Source: Roseiarcus sp963753135 (GTDB lineage: Bacteria; Pseudomonadota; Alphaproteobacteria; Rhizobiales; Beijerinckiaceae). Taken from it: a DNA stretch of 64,000 nt. Made by a program: the position numbers and the translations under genes. Below the pieces are notes generated by a model. It was given only the letters and a program-made list of their open reading frames with translations, did no database searches and was not told the origin of the DNA. Of this stretch, positions 25,731 to 35,228 are shown piece after piece (position 1 is the stretch's first letter; every line of letters starts with the position of its first letter). Location: NCBI GenBank assembly GCA_963753135.1, contig CAVWBA010000005.1:62001-126000 (forward strand), read 5' to 3'.

Positions 25731-27139
25731 TAGCGATTGTTCCGCCGATTGGCCGTAGGCTCAGGCAGGTCAGGGATGCGTCCTGCGGCGAGCTCGGAAA
25801 TGCGGCGCGTGCAGTAGAAGCCCTGGCAGCGGCCCATCATGCAGCGTGTGCGGCGCCTTAAGCCTCCGAGGGTGGCGACTGGAAGCGGCTCCTCGAACGC
25901 CGCTTCAATCTCTCTTTCCGTGACAAGCTCGCAGTGACAGACAATGGGCGAGCGTCCCTTTTCCTGATAGGCTCGCGGACGATCTTCGGCGAGATTGGGC
26001 GCCGGAGTCCATGCAACGGAGTCGCGGCCGGCCAGCGCGCCGAAACGATCCTCGTACAATTCGCGAATGTAGCGGGCGATGCCCAGGGACGCGGTCAGGC
26101 CGGTTGAGCGAATGCCGCCGACCGTGATCCACCGCTCTTTCCGCAACGCCTCGATCTGGTACTCCTTGAACTGCGTGGCAGGGCGCAGTCCGGCATAGAC
26201 GGCGGTGACGGAATGGTGCGCGAGCGCGGGCACGATGCGCGATCCCTCGACGATCAGAGCAGCGAGCGTTGCTTCCTCGACGGTCGCGATTCGGCGTTCA
26301 TCCTGATCTTCGGCGGTTGGGCCAACGATCACGTTCCCGAAGGCGCTCTGGCCGACCACGACGCCTTTGGTGCGCGCGCTCGGTACGGGAAGTAGAATAC
26401 GGGGCGCGAGCCCGAACGCCGTCTTATCGAAGACGACGAACTGACCTTTCCTCGGACGGATATGAAACGGGCTCGGCCTCGCTATGGCCTCAATGAGATC
26501 GCCGTAGTTTCCAGCGCAGTTGATCACAACCGACGCCTTGATGACGCTGCGGCCCGTCACGTCCAGCGACCACGTCCCGTCGGCAAGGCGGCCGGCGCCG
26601 ACCTCTGCGTTGCGCAGTACGACGCCGCCATTCGCCAGCCCTTGCAGCAGGTAGGCGAGTGGCGCCGACCACGGATCGATGACCGATTCCCCTGGCACCA
26701 GGACTCCCGCCTTCGCCAACTCGTTGAGATGAGGCGCTTCACCGCGGACCTCCGCGGCGCTCAGGGAACGAACCTCCACGCCGTTGGCGCGGGCCTGCGC
26801 AACGATCGCCGGCAGCTTCGCGACCTCGTCTTGCGCCCAAGCGATGACGATGGCGCCGGTCTTCCGCATCGGAAGATTCAGCCGCTCATGGATCTCGCCA
26901 TAGGTCCGGTAGCCGTCCCTCACGCATTTCGCCTCGAGAGTGTCAGGCTGAGCGTCGAACCCCGTATGAAGCAGCCCACTGTTGCCCTTGCTCGCGCCGT
27001 TGAGAAAGTCCGGGTCGCGCTCAAGAATGATCGTCCGCGCTCCGGCGAGGACGAATTCGCGGAAGACCGCGCAGCCGACGACGCCTGCGCCAATCACCGC
27101 GATGTCGAACGTGGTCGGGTGCGATGACCGAACGGTCAT
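25730..27139 (-). CDS. GlpA-like FAD-dependent glycerol-3-phosphate-type dehydrogenase with [2Fe-2S] BFD domain
   Basis: A flavoprotein of 469 residues. The DAO fold begins FDIAVIGAGVVGCAVFREF, and the GlpA-like KGNSGLLHTGFDAQPDTLEAK and GGIRSTGLTASLGIARY segments follow. The C-terminal BFD-type iron-sulfur domain reads IVCHCELVTEREI to TRCMMGRCQGFYC, giving four cysteines in the C-x-C...C-x4-C layout. Such proteins oxidise glycerol-3-phosphate or another polyol phosphate and feed the respiratory chain. The ATG at 27139 (MTVRSSHPTTFD) fits best; upstream sequence holds the operator. It is the first gene of the leftward operon, divergent from the DeoR regulator, with the kinase remnant three genes on. 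Confidence 0.87.
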   Translation of the reverse strand: MTVRSSHPTTFDIAVIGAGVVGCAVFREFVLAGARTIILERDPDFLNGASKGNSGLLHTGFDAQPDTLEAKCVRDGYRTYGEIHERLNLPMRKTGAIVIAWAQDEVAKLPAIVAQARANGVEVRSLSAAEVRGEAPHLNELAKAGVLVPGESVIDPWSAPLAYLLQGLANGGVVLRNAEVGAGRLADGTWSLDVTGRSVIKASVVINCAGNYGDLIEAIARPSPFHIRPRKGQFVVFDKTAFGLAPRILLPVPSARTKGVVVGQSAFGNVIVGPTAEDQDERRIATVEEATLAALIVEGSRIVPALAHHSVTAVYAGLRPATQFKEYQIEALRKERWITVGGIRSTGLTASLGIARYIRELYEDRFGALAGRDSVAWTPAPNLAEDRPRAYQEKGRSPIVCHCELVTEREIEAAFEEPLPVATLGGLRRRTRCMMGRCQGFYCTRRISELAAGRIPDLPEPTANRRNNR

Positions 27140-27164
27140 TAGTTTGATACGCTCATTTCGTAGG

Positions 27165-27182
27165 CATGACTGCTCAGTCATG
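27165..27182. promoter_or_regulatory. Palindromic operator, probable DeoR site 1
   Basis: A perfect 8-bp inverted repeat, CATGACTG and CAGTCATG, around CT. It lies between the GlpA-like start (27139) and the DeoR start (27278). Its core GACTG-N2-CAGTC recurs at 28060-28071 in front of the transporter operon, which is what marks it as a shared regulatory site. Confidence 0.6.
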
Positions 27183-27277
27183 ATAGGCTGCTGCCTCGAA
27201 TTCTTCGCAAGCCCGATTTTGGGGACGACGCCTCGGACTGTTTTCATCGGGGAAACCGACATGGATCAGAGGACTTT

Positions 27278-28039
27278 ATGATTCCGGAGCAGCGGCGCGG
27301 CGCGATTCTCGAACTCGCCCAGCAACAAAGCGAACTGAAGGTGGAGGACATTGCGTCCCGCTTCGGGGTCTCCCGCGAGACCGTGCGGCGCGATTTGGCC
27401 CAGCTCGACGCACGGGGCCTCCTGAGGCGGGTGCATGGCGGGGCGCAAAAGCCGCAGACCGCCGCTGAAGCGCCTTTTCGTGAGCGGCTGATCGAGAACG
27501 CCGACGCCAAGGAGCGCATTGCCCGGACGACCGCGCGGCTGTTCCAGGATGACGACACCCTGATGATCGACACAGGCTCGACCACGCAGGCGCTGGCGCG
27601 CGAGCTCGCCCAAAGGCGCCTGATGATCATCACGAATTCGGTGGGAGTCGCGCAAAACCTCTACGGTCCGGGGGCGCTCGCGCGAGTCCATCTCGTCGGC
27701 GGGGAATATCGCGGGGAGACTGGCGAAGTGCTGGGCTCCGTCGCGCTCGAGCAGATCCGGCAATATCGCGCCGATCATGCGATTCTGACCGTCGGCGCGA
27801 TCGACGCAGCCGGCGGCTTTATGGACTTCGACGTCGAGGAAGCCATGGTCGCGAGGGCCATGATTCGGCAGTCTGAACGGGTCACGGTGATCGCCGATCA
27901 CAGCAAGTTCGGGCGGGTGGCGATGGCCCAGGTCTGCGCGCTGGATGGCGTCGCGCGGCTCGTCACGGATCGTGCGCCCGATCCAGTTATGGCCGAAGCG
28001 CTGAGCGTCGCCGGGGTCGAGGTCTACGTCGCCGAATAG
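27278..28039 (+). CDS. DeoR/GlpR family transcriptional regulator
   Basis: A 253-residue repressor. The N-terminal winged helix-turn-helix is RRGAILELAQQQSELKVEDI and SRFGVSRETVRRDLAQLDARG, followed by LLRRVHGGA, the DeoR signature. The C-terminal sensor domain contains DDTLMIDTGSTTQALAREL, the isomerase-like fold that binds a phosphorylated sugar or polyol, plus ITNSVGVAQNL and VTVIADHSKFGR. The ATG at 27278 has an AGAGGA ribosome binding site. It stands between the two units and shares an operator-like palindrome with both. It therefore probably controls the whole 20.4-36.8 kb block in response to a phosphorylated intermediate. Confidence 0.92.
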   Translation: MIPEQRRGAILELAQQQSELKVEDIASRFGVSRETVRRDLAQLDARGLLRRVHGGAQKPQTAAEAPFRERLIENADAKERIARTTARLFQDDDTLMIDTGSTTQALARELAQRRLMIITNSVGVAQNLYGPGALARVHLVGGEYRGETGEVLGSVALEQIRQYRADHAILTVGAIDAAGGFMDFDVEEAMVARAMIRQSERVTVIADHSKFGRVAMAQVCALDGVARLVTDRAPDPVMAEALSVAGVEVYVAE

Positions 28040-28058
28040 CGTCATCTGTTTTTTCTGT

Positions 28059-28072
28059 TGACTGAACAGTCG
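28059..28072. promoter_or_regulatory. Palindromic operator, probable DeoR site 2
   Basis: TGACTGAACAGTCG sits 20 bp after the DeoR stop codon and about 120 bp before the transporter operon. Its arms GACTG and CAGTC equal the core of site 1 at 27165-27182. A TTGACT-like -35 overlaps it, so binding would block the downstream promoter. Confidence 0.55.
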
Positions 28073-28192
28073 ATTTCGACCTACCGTTCGTGCAATCGGG
28101 CGAGGGCGCGCTGGTTTCCGCCAAGCGGGTTAAGCAGATCCGGGCGGGTGCTTCGGCGCGGCCCCGGAAACGTAGAAGGGAATGGGCAAACG

Positions 28193-29755
28193 ATGGACCA
28201 GACACGCCGGCAATTCCTGGGCAGCGCATCGGCCGTCGCCGCCGCTGGTCTCAGCGTTTCAAGCCCGTTTATCGGTCAGGCCCATGCGCAGGACAAGAAG
28301 ACTGTCGTGCTCGCTTCGATGGGCCCGGTCACCGGCAACTGGGATCCGACCTCGCACACGACGCTTGGCCAGCTCAGTTTCGAGTCCTTCATTTTCAGCC
28401 ATCTGACGCGCTCTCCGATGCAGGAGGGGAAGGTGGACGAGATTCAGCCCGATCTGGCCACGAGCTGGAAACTGATCGATCCGAACACGCTCGAATTCGT
28501 TCTGCGCAAGGGCGTGAAGTTCCACGACGGCAAGGAGTTCAACGCCGAGGACGTCAAGGCGACAATGCAATACGCGTCGCAATCCTCCCGTCCTGCCGCA
28601 GCTTGGTACCCCGGACCGGTCGACGTTGAGATCGTCGATCCCTACACCGTCCGCCTGCACACGGAAAAATACGGCTACCCCGCTTCGGCCTATTGGTTCG
28701 TCGCGAGCTTCCTGCCAATGATGTCGGCGAAGGACGTGGCGGACCCGAAGATCCTGGAGAAGCGGCCGAACGGGACGGGACCCTTCAAATATATTGAAAC
28801 CGATGGCGATAAGAACATCATTCGCGCCAATGACGACTATTATGGCGGTCGGCCGAAGATCGACGAGGTCGTCTACGCCTATGTCCCGGACTCGAACACG
28901 CGCGTTCTGGGCCTCTTGAACGGTCAGTATCAGATTATCGAGCGGCTGGAGCCGGAGCAGTATCAGACCCTCGCCAAGAATCCCGACGTTGTCGTTCATC
29001 GCGGTCTTTCGACGGAGAACAAATATCTCCATTTCCGCTGCAACAAGAAGCCGTTCGATGATGTCAGGATCCGCCAGGCGGCCTGTCACGCGATCGACCG
29101 TCAGCAGATTCTGGCGCTGATGGGGGACGCCGCTCAGCCGTCCAGTTGCTACGTCTCGCCAATGAAATGGGGGTTCACCGATATTCCCGGCTATCCGGAG
29201 TTCAACCCCGAGCTCAGCCAGAAGCTCCTCGCCGACGCCGGGTTCCCAGGGGGCAAGGGCTTGCCCCAGCTCGAGTACATCACGTCGATCGGGTTCTATG
29301 CAAAGACCAAGGAATATGGCGAGCTCATCACCGCGATGCTCGGCGAGCAGGGCTTCGATGTGAAGCTTACCGTCCTCGAGCCCGCTGCCTGGGAGCAGGC
29401 GATCTATCGGCGCTCCGACGGTCAGGGACCGGGGCACATGTGCGACGTCGGATGGATCACCGGATCGCCCGAGCCCGACCTCGTGCTCCGGCCGAACTGG
29501 TATTCCAAGGCGGCGCTGATCTGCGGCGTGAGCGATCCGGAGATTGACGCCGTGCTCGACAAGGAGCGCAACGCTCCCACGCCCGAGGAGCGGCTCAAGA
29601 TCCTCCAGACGGAGACGTTCCCGACGATCGCGAAGAAGGTCCCGAGTTTCTCGCTGTTTTCCGCGGTGAACTTCCACGGCATGGCGAAGAACATGAAAGG
29701 GGTCTACTTCTTTCCGAACGGCCCCATCGACCTCAGCAAGGCTGAGCTGACGTGA
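28193..29755 (+). CDS. Peptide/nickel-type ABC transporter substrate-binding protein (SBP_bac_5), Tat signal
   Basis: A periplasmic binding protein of 520 residues, family 5 (DppA/OppA type). The N-terminus is a twin-arginine signal, TRRQFLGSASAVAAAGL, cut after HAQ. Landmarks are IQPDLATSWKLIDPNTLEF, VLRKGVKFHDGKEFNAEDVK, RPNGTGPFKYIE and FDDVRIRQAACHAIDRQQI. Homologs bind peptides, opines or glycosides, so the ligand is open. The ATG at 28193 follows AAGGGAATGGG. It is the first gene of a rightward operon with two permeases, a fused ATPase, an FGGY kinase and an MlrC-like gene, just after the DeoR site. Confidence 0.9.
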   Translation: MDQTRRQFLGSASAVAAAGLSVSSPFIGQAHAQDKKTVVLASMGPVTGNWDPTSHTTLGQLSFESFIFSHLTRSPMQEGKVDEIQPDLATSWKLIDPNTLEFVLRKGVKFHDGKEFNAEDVKATMQYASQSSRPAAAWYPGPVDVEIVDPYTVRLHTEKYGYPASAYWFVASFLPMMSAKDVADPKILEKRPNGTGPFKYIETDGDKNIIRANDDYYGGRPKIDEVVYAYVPDSNTRVLGLLNGQYQIIERLEPEQYQTLAKNPDVVVHRGLSTENKYLHFRCNKKPFDDVRIRQAACHAIDRQQILALMGDAAQPSSCYVSPMKWGFTDIPGYPEFNPELSQKLLADAGFPGGKGLPQLEYITSIGFYAKTKEYGELITAMLGEQGFDVKLTVLEPAAWEQAIYRRSDGQGPGHMCDVGWITGSPEPDLVLRPNWYSKAALICGVSDPEIDAVLDKERNAPTPEERLKILQTETFPTIAKKVPSFSLFSAVNFHGMAKNMKGVYFFPNGPIDLSKAELT

Positions 29756-29807
29756 GAAATAGGCGCAGGCTTGGGAAGGGCTCCGCGCTCTCCCCAAGGC
29801 TCAAGCC

Positions 29808-30797
29808 ATGATTTTTGCGCTCGATTTCTTCCTGCGGCGCCTGTCGCAGGGAGTGGTGATCGTTGTTCTCGTCGCGCTCCTGATCTTCACGCTCCTGCGG
29901 ATCGTGCCGGGCGATCCGGTGCGCATCATGCTTGGCCCGATGACCGCGCCGTCGGTCATGGAGGAGACTGCGAAGAAGCTTGGGCTCCGCGATCCGATCC
30001 TGGTCCAGTTCGGCCGCTATCTGTTTCAAATCGCTCACGGCGACTTGGGTCATTCCTTCATACGCAGCGCGCAGGGCGGCAGCACCGGCGGATCGCGGGG
30101 CCAGAATACGTTCGACACCGAAAATCGCGCTTCGGTCACCGAGCTGGTCCTGAACACCCTGCCGTACAGCCTCCTGCTCGCCGGGTTTGGCGTCCTCTTC
30201 TCGCTGATCATCGCCGTGCCCATCGGAATCGCTGCTGGACTGCGGTCCGGCGGCTGGCCGGATCGCATCGCGGTCTACCTGAGCTCCATTCTGGTGTCTC
30301 TTCCCAATGTCTGGCTTGGAGTTGTCTTCATTCTGATCTTCTCGGCGAAGACCGGCTGGCTGCCGGCGATCGGCTACCAGGGGGTCAGCTATGCGATCCT
30401 TCCTGCGCTTGTCCTGGCCGTGGAGCTGTCGCCAGTCATGATCCGGTCGATTTCCGTGTCCGTAGCCTCGAACCTGCTTGAGAACTATGTCGCCGTGGGA
30501 GAGGTCCGCGGCTTGTCGCGCTACCGGATGATCACGGCGCATGTCTTAAGGAACGCCTCGATTCCGCTGCTCAACTTGCTGGGCATCCAGATCGTCGGCA
30601 TGCTGCTCGGCGGTCTCTTCGTCGTTGAATACATTTTCAACTACCCCGGCATCGGACTCCTGATGATCAACGCTGTCTTCCAGCGGGATTTTCCGATTAT
30701 CCAGGCGGTCGGTATCCTCGCTTGCGTCGTCCTTGTCTGCATCAACATCGTCGTCGATTTCGTGGCCACGAACATCGACAGAAGGCTTCAATACTGA
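29808..30797 (+). CDS. ABC transporter permease, DppB type
   Basis: The first inner-membrane permease of the importer, 329 residues. FFLRRLSQGVVIVVLVALLIF at the N-terminus and RIVPGDPVRIMLGP are the DppB/OppB opening. The coupling helix motif EVRGLSRYRMITAHVLRNA (EAA loop) contacts the ATPase. The C-terminus GGLFVVEYIFNYPGIGLLMI is conserved. An unusual glycine/serine-rich insert (SAQGGSTGGSRGQN) sits in the first periplasmic loop. The stop overlaps the next ATG by one base. Confidence 0.92.
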   Translation: MIFALDFFLRRLSQGVVIVVLVALLIFTLLRIVPGDPVRIMLGPMTAPSVMEETAKKLGLRDPILVQFGRYLFQIAHGDLGHSFIRSAQGGSTGGSRGQNTFDTENRASVTELVLNTLPYSLLLAGFGVLFSLIIAVPIGIAAGLRSGGWPDRIAVYLSSILVSLPNVWLGVVFILIFSAKTGWLPAIGYQGVSYAILPALVLAVELSPVMIRSISVSVASNLLENYVAVGEVRGLSRYRMITAHVLRNASIPLLNLLGIQIVGMLLGGLFVVEYIFNYPGIGLLMINAVFQRDFPIIQAVGILACVVLVCINIVVDFVATNIDRRLQY

Positions 30798-31711
30798 TGG
30801 CGAGCGACCTGGCGATTGGCCGAGTCCAACCCGCCCGCACGCGCCCAAGGGGCCTCGGCGCCAACATGCTCGCGCAGGCATGGCGCACTGCCGAGTTCAA
30901 AGTCGGACTCATCGTCTTTCTGGGCCTCATGCTCATTTCGATATTCGGCCCTGACATGCTTGGACTCTCCGCGACGCGGTTCGACATCGCGGGTCGGTTT
31001 CTGCCCCCCATGCCGCTCGAGGGGTCCCATTGGCCCCATTTGCTGGGGACCGACCAGCTAGGGCGCGACCTGTTCGTCCGCTCGTTCATTGGATTGCGCA
31101 ACGCCTTGATGATCGGGGTCGCCAGCGTTATCGGGATGTTTCTCGCCGGCTCTCTGGTCGGGATGGTCGCGGGGTACTGGAGCGGTTGGCCAAGCCTCAT
31201 TCTCATGCGCTTGACCGACGCGCAGATGTCGATCCCCGTCATCATTCTCGCCATAACGATTCTCGGAGTGTCGCGCCCTACGCCGGGCTCGATCATTCTC
31301 GTTCTCATCCTCGCGGGGTGGCCGGCTTATGCGCGAATCGCAAGAAGCGCCACGCTGTCGGAGCGGCGCAAGGAATATGTCAGGGGCGCGCAGATTCTCG
31401 GCGCCATGGATACGCGAATCCTGTTCGTGCACATTGCGCCGAACATCCTGCCCCCGATCGCCTTCGTTGCGATCCTTGACGTCGCGCGGATGATGATTTT
31501 CGAAGCCATCTTCGGTTTCATCGGCATCGGCATCCAGCCACCGACGCCGACGTTCGGGACTATCATTGCGGATGGCACCAAGTATTTGATCAACGCCTGG
31601 TGGATCACAACCGTTCCCGGACTTTTGCTCGCCATCAGCCTCTGCGGCATCAACTTGATGGGCAGCGCGCTCGAGCGCGCGCGCAACAAGCTTCTGCAGG
31701 GAATCGGATGA
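30797..31711 (+). CDS. ABC transporter permease, DppC type
   Basis: The second permease, 304 residues, pairing with the DppB-type subunit. HLLGTDQLGRDLFVRSFIGL is the classic DppC N-terminal signature. The EAA-like loop is ERRKEYVRGAQILGAMDTRI, and FEAIFGFIGIGIQPPTPTFG precedes the last helix. The start overlaps the upstream stop (TGATG) and its own stop overlaps the ATPase start (ATGA), so these genes are tightly coupled. About six helices are visible. Confidence 0.92.
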   Translation: MASDLAIGRVQPARTRPRGLGANMLAQAWRTAEFKVGLIVFLGLMLISIFGPDMLGLSATRFDIAGRFLPPMPLEGSHWPHLLGTDQLGRDLFVRSFIGLRNALMIGVASVIGMFLAGSLVGMVAGYWSGWPSLILMRLTDAQMSIPVIILAITILGVSRPTPGSIILVLILAGWPAYARIARSATLSERRKEYVRGAQILGAMDTRILFVHIAPNILPPIAFVAILDVARMMIFEAIFGFIGIGIQPPTPTFGTIIADGTKYLINAWWITTVPGLLLAISLCGINLMGSALERARNKLLQGIG

Positions 31712-33579
31712 GCGCCGGCAAGACCGTTCTCGAAGTCAAAAACCTGTCGGTTGAGCTTCAGCGTGGGGAAGGGCGCAGCCAGCCGCTTCTGAGCGACGTG
31801 GCGTTCACGCTGCGAGAGGACGAGGTCATTGGGATTATCGGGGAGAGCGGATCCGGAAAGACCGTTCTGTCAAGAGCGCTCGTCAATTGGGTGCGGGAGC
31901 CCTTGCGGGTCACGTCTGGAAGTCTGCTCTACCGAGGGCGGGATCTGCTGGGCCTGCCCGAGAGCGAGATGCAGCGGCTGCGCGGACGGGAGATCGCCTA
32001 TATCGGCTCCGATCCCGGAAGCGCGCTTGATCCGACGCTTCCCATCGGCAATCAGATCGTCGAGAAGCTGCGCGCCATCAACCCGTCCCTCACCAGGAGC
32101 GAGGCGGAGACGCAGGTGGTGCGTGTGCTCGACGCGGTGCGCATCCCGTCGCCCAGGCGGCGCTTTGACGAGTTTCCCTTCCAGTTCAGCGGCGGGATGA
32201 TGCAGCGCGTGATGATCGTGGACGCGCTTGTGACGAATCCGGCCTTTCTGGTCGCTGATAACATCACTCAGCCTCTCGACGTCACGGTCGCGGCGCAGAT
32301 CTTACGGCTGCTTCGCGAGTTGCAGCGCGACTTCAACACGGCGATCATTTTCGTCTCCTCAGCGCTCGGCGTCGTCAACGAGATTGCCGACAGCGTTCTC
32401 GTTTTGGCGCGCGGAAAGGTCGTCGAGCAGCAACAGGTTCGGAGCCTCATTTCGGCGCCCCAGCACAACTACACCCGCCAATTGATCCAGGAGGTGCCTC
32501 GCATCTGGGACGAGGCCGGAGCGTCGAGCCCCGCCTTCGGCGGATTGCCCGGAGGAAGCGATGTGGTCCTCTCGGTCCGGGACGTCGCCAAGTCCTACGA
32601 GGTGCGGGACCGTAATCGACTGTTCGGCCGACGGACGGTGCAGGCTGTGCGAGGCGTCACCTTCGACGCCTACAAAGGCGAAAACCTCGGCATTGTCGGC
32701 GAGTCCGGATGTGGAAAGTCGACCCTCTCCCGCCTGCTCAGCCACCTTGAGGCGCCCGACCGCGGGCAGATCTTATTCAAGGGGCAGGATATAGCCCACA
32801 TGTCTTCGAAGCAGATTCTGGCGCTCAGGAAGCGATTCCAGCTGCTTCTGCAGGATCCGTTCAACGCCATCCCGCCGCACCTGCATATCGGGCGGACAAT
32901 CGCCGAGGCCCTTCGCATCCACGGCGGGCTCAGCCGTAAGGAAATCGACGAACGGGTCCGGAGCACGATGGCTGAAGTTGGTTTGCCGCCCGAGGTGCAC
33001 GACAGCCTTCCTGTTGGTCTCAGCGCAGGACAGCGGCAACGCGTAAACATCGCTCGCGCCATGGTGCTGGAGCCCGAGCTATTGATTCTTGATGAGACGC
33101 TATCGGCGCTGGATCAGGTGGAACAGGGCAAGCTGCTTGCGCTGTTCGAACGTCTTCAGGTCCGTCATGGGATCACCTATATCTATATTTCGCACGACCT
33201 CAGCATGGTTCGACGCGTCTGCAATCGCATCGCCGTGATGTATCTTGGACGGATTGTCGAACTGGCGACGAACGAGGCGACGTTCTTCGATCCGGGCCAC
33301 CCCTATACGAGAGCGCTTCTGAGCGCCGTTCCCGTCATCGAGGAAAGACCCTACAAGGCGGAGACCTACCTGCTCGAAGGCGAGCCTCCGGACCCGATTG
33401 ACATTCCTCCGGGCTGCAGCTTTCGCACCCGATGCCCCTTCGCCTTCGATCGCTGCGCTTCTGACGATCCGGTGCTGCTGCGCCGCGGTCCTAGCGACTT
33501 CGCCGCCTGCCATCTCGCGGAAGAGGCCGCCGCGCGCGAGGGCCGGTTTCTACCGCGGGTGTTCGAGAGGGCCGGATAG
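31708..33579 (+). CDS. ABC transporter ATP-binding protein, fused DppD-DppF with a degenerate first ATPase site
   Basis: A single 623-residue protein holds both nucleotide-binding domains. NBD1 (~1-270) has Walker A GESGSGKT (45-52) and the signature QFSGGMMQRV. However, its Q-loop is YIGSDPGSAL (Gln to Ser), its Walker B ends VADN (catalytic Glu to Asn, residue 185), and the switch region is FVSSALG (His lost). NBD2 (~285-600) is intact: Walker A GESGCGKS, Q-loop LLLQDPF, signature GLSAGQRQRV, Walker B LLILDETLSALD, switch ISHDLSM. A C-terminal oligopeptide domain has CSFRTRCPFAFDRC. NBD1 probably binds but does not efficiently hydrolyse ATP. Confidence 0.92.
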   Translation: MSAGKTVLEVKNLSVELQRGEGRSQPLLSDVAFTLREDEVIGIIGESGSGKTVLSRALVNWVREPLRVTSGSLLYRGRDLLGLPESEMQRLRGREIAYIGSDPGSALDPTLPIGNQIVEKLRAINPSLTRSEAETQVVRVLDAVRIPSPRRRFDEFPFQFSGGMMQRVMIVDALVTNPAFLVADNITQPLDVTVAAQILRLLRELQRDFNTAIIFVSSALGVVNEIADSVLVLARGKVVEQQQVRSLISAPQHNYTRQLIQEVPRIWDEAGASSPAFGGLPGGSDVVLSVRDVAKSYEVRDRNRLFGRRTVQAVRGVTFDAYKGENLGIVGESGCGKSTLSRLLSHLEAPDRGQILFKGQDIAHMSSKQILALRKRFQLLLQDPFNAIPPHLHIGRTIAEALRIHGGLSRKEIDERVRSTMAEVGLPPEVHDSLPVGLSAGQRQRVNIARAMVLEPELLILDETLSALDQVEQGKLLALFERLQVRHGITYIYISHDLSMVRRVCNRIAVMYLGRIVELATNEATFFDPGHPYTRALLSAVPVIEERPYKAETYLLEGEPPDPIDIPPGCSFRTRCPFAFDRCASDDPVLLRRGPSDFAACHLAEEAAAREGRFLPRVFERAG

Positions 33580-33716
33580 GGGCAGCTTCCGACGCGAGCC
33601 GTCGAACGACGGCTCCGACCGCGATGGCCAAAGGCGGCGGCGGCGAATCCTATCCGAGGTGGATGCGAGAGGAGGCATGCGAAGGTCTGAGCGCGTGAGG
33701 GGACGAGGGACCTGAA

Positions 33717-35228
33717 ATGGATGGAGACGCGCTGCATCCTCTCGTCATGACCTACGACTTTGGCACGACCTCGCTGAAGGCCGCGCTTGTCGACGCGACG
33801 GGTCGAATCCTCGCTCACGCGAGCGAGCTATATCCGCTCTTTCAACCACGGGCCGGATGGGCCGAGCAGAATCCTCGCTCCCTATGGGATGCGGGGGCTC
33901 GAGCAGGTAGGCGGGCTCTCACACAATCCGGCCTTTCCGTTGCTGCCGTCCGCTCCATCGTCTTTGTCGCGCCTTGGAAAGGGATCATTCCCGTTGGCAA
34001 GGACGGAGAAGTCCTGCGCGACGCGATCATCTGGATGGACAGCCGCGCGACGGGCGAAGCCAACAGGCTAAACGAGCGCGCCGGCAAATTCATTGGCACT
34101 GGCCAGGAATATTGGCCGCGCCTCATGTGGCTCAAGCGCCACGAGCCGGACCTCTGGCGGACGAGCCGGTGGATCATGGGGGTGAACACCTATCTGAAGT
34201 GGATGGCGACGGGCGCCGTCGTCACCGAGCCGTCCGACGATTTCATCCGGTCGGACAGGCTGTCGCTGCATAGCCGCTATCAGAAGATCCTCGCCGCGGC
34301 CGGGATCGCCGACGACACCGCGAAGTTTCCTCCGTCGACTGCGGCCGGCGAGATCGTGGGCCATCTTACGCAGTCTGCCGCGGCGCATCTGGGCCTCACC
34401 GCCGGCATCCCGGTTTTTGGAGGCTTCGGCGACCTTCCCGCGATTACCGTCGGGGCCAATGCGCTCGTCCCCGGCGCGACGCACATCTATCTCGGCACGT
34501 CTTCCTGGTTGCTCTGCGTGCTCGAGGCGGACGAGGTAATCGAATCCTCCCTGAGAGTGACGCTTGACCGACGATATGACGGCGCCGTGTACGGCTTGCA
34601 ATCAGCCTGCCTTGCCTTCGACTGGATCGTCGACCAGGTCTACGGACTGGAAAAATCCAAGCGAGGAGACGGATTCCTCGACTTCGTCAACGCGCAAGTC
34701 GCGCAGATCGCGCCGGGTTCCGACAACCTGCTGGCGACGCATTGGTTGACGGGAGAGCTCTATCCTTTCTCCAAGAACGCCAAAGGCGTCTACCTGAACC
34801 TGACAACCGTTCACGATCGGCGCCATATGGTTCGCGCCATGATGGAAAGCATCTGCTACTCGCATCGAGTGTCGGTCGAATGGTTCGAATCTCAAGCGCG
34901 CGGACGCCTTGACGAGATCAGGGTTGTGGGTGGGGGCGCGTGCAGTTCGGTGTGGATGCAGATGCTCGCCGATGTGCTGGGTCGAACGGTGCTGGTCCCT
35001 GACGCTCCGAGATTCGTCGGAGCGATCGGCGCCTATCGGTGCACCCTCGGCGCGAATGGCGAGGCGGCTCTCGATCCGCACGCGGGCGATTACAAACGAT
35101 ATGAGCCGCAGGCCAAAGATCGGGCCGTCTATGACCGGCTTTACAAGACCTATCGAGAGATCCACCCGGCGCTCCTCAACATCTTCGAGAGCCTCAATGG
35201 ACAAAGCGGAGAACAGTTGGCGCCATGA
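33717..35228 (+). CDS. FGGY-family carbohydrate kinase (xylulokinase-like)
   Basis: A 503-residue cytoplasmic sugar or polyol kinase. The N-terminal ATPase-fold motif is VMTYDFGTTSLKAALVDATG, and WMDSRATGEANRLN follows. The catalytic Asp lies in VFGGFGDLPAITVG, and ATHIYLGTSSW is the family's phosphate-2 region. The C-terminal half has IRVVGGGACSSVWMQMLADV (adenosine motif) and RFVGAIGAYR. The closest look is xylulokinase, but the substrate is not provable. The ATG follows GAGGGACCTGAA. It is the fifth gene of the ABC operon, so the imported compound, or a product of it, is probably phosphorylated and may be the DeoR inducer. The stop overlaps the next start (ATGA). Confidence 0.9.
   Translation: MDGDALHPLVMTYDFGTTSLKAALVDATGRILAHASELYPLFQPRAGWAEQNPRSLWDAGARAGRRALTQSGLSVAAVRSIVFVAPWKGIIPVGKDGEVLRDAIIWMDSRATGEANRLNERAGKFIGTGQEYWPRLMWLKRHEPDLWRTSRWIMGVNTYLKWMATGAVVTEPSDDFIRSDRLSLHSRYQKILAAAGIADDTAKFPPSTAAGEIVGHLTQSAAAHLGLTAGIPVFGGFGDLPAITVGANALVPGATHIYLGTSSWLLCVLEADEVIESSLRVTLDRRYDGAVYGLQSACLAFDWIVDQVYGLEKSKRGDGFLDFVNAQVAQIAPGSDNLLATHWLTGELYPFSKNAKGVYLNLTTVHDRRHMVRAMMESICYSHRVSVEWFESQARGRLDEIRVVGGGACSSVWMQMLADVLGRTVLVPDAPRFVGAIGAYRCTLGANGEAALDPHAGDYKRYEPQAKDRAVYDRLYKTYREIHPALLNIFESLNGQSGEQLAP

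Noticed and set aside
28259..29797. 512-codon open frame on the minus strand
   Set aside because: It mirrors the Tat-exported binding protein and shows no homology that I recognise.
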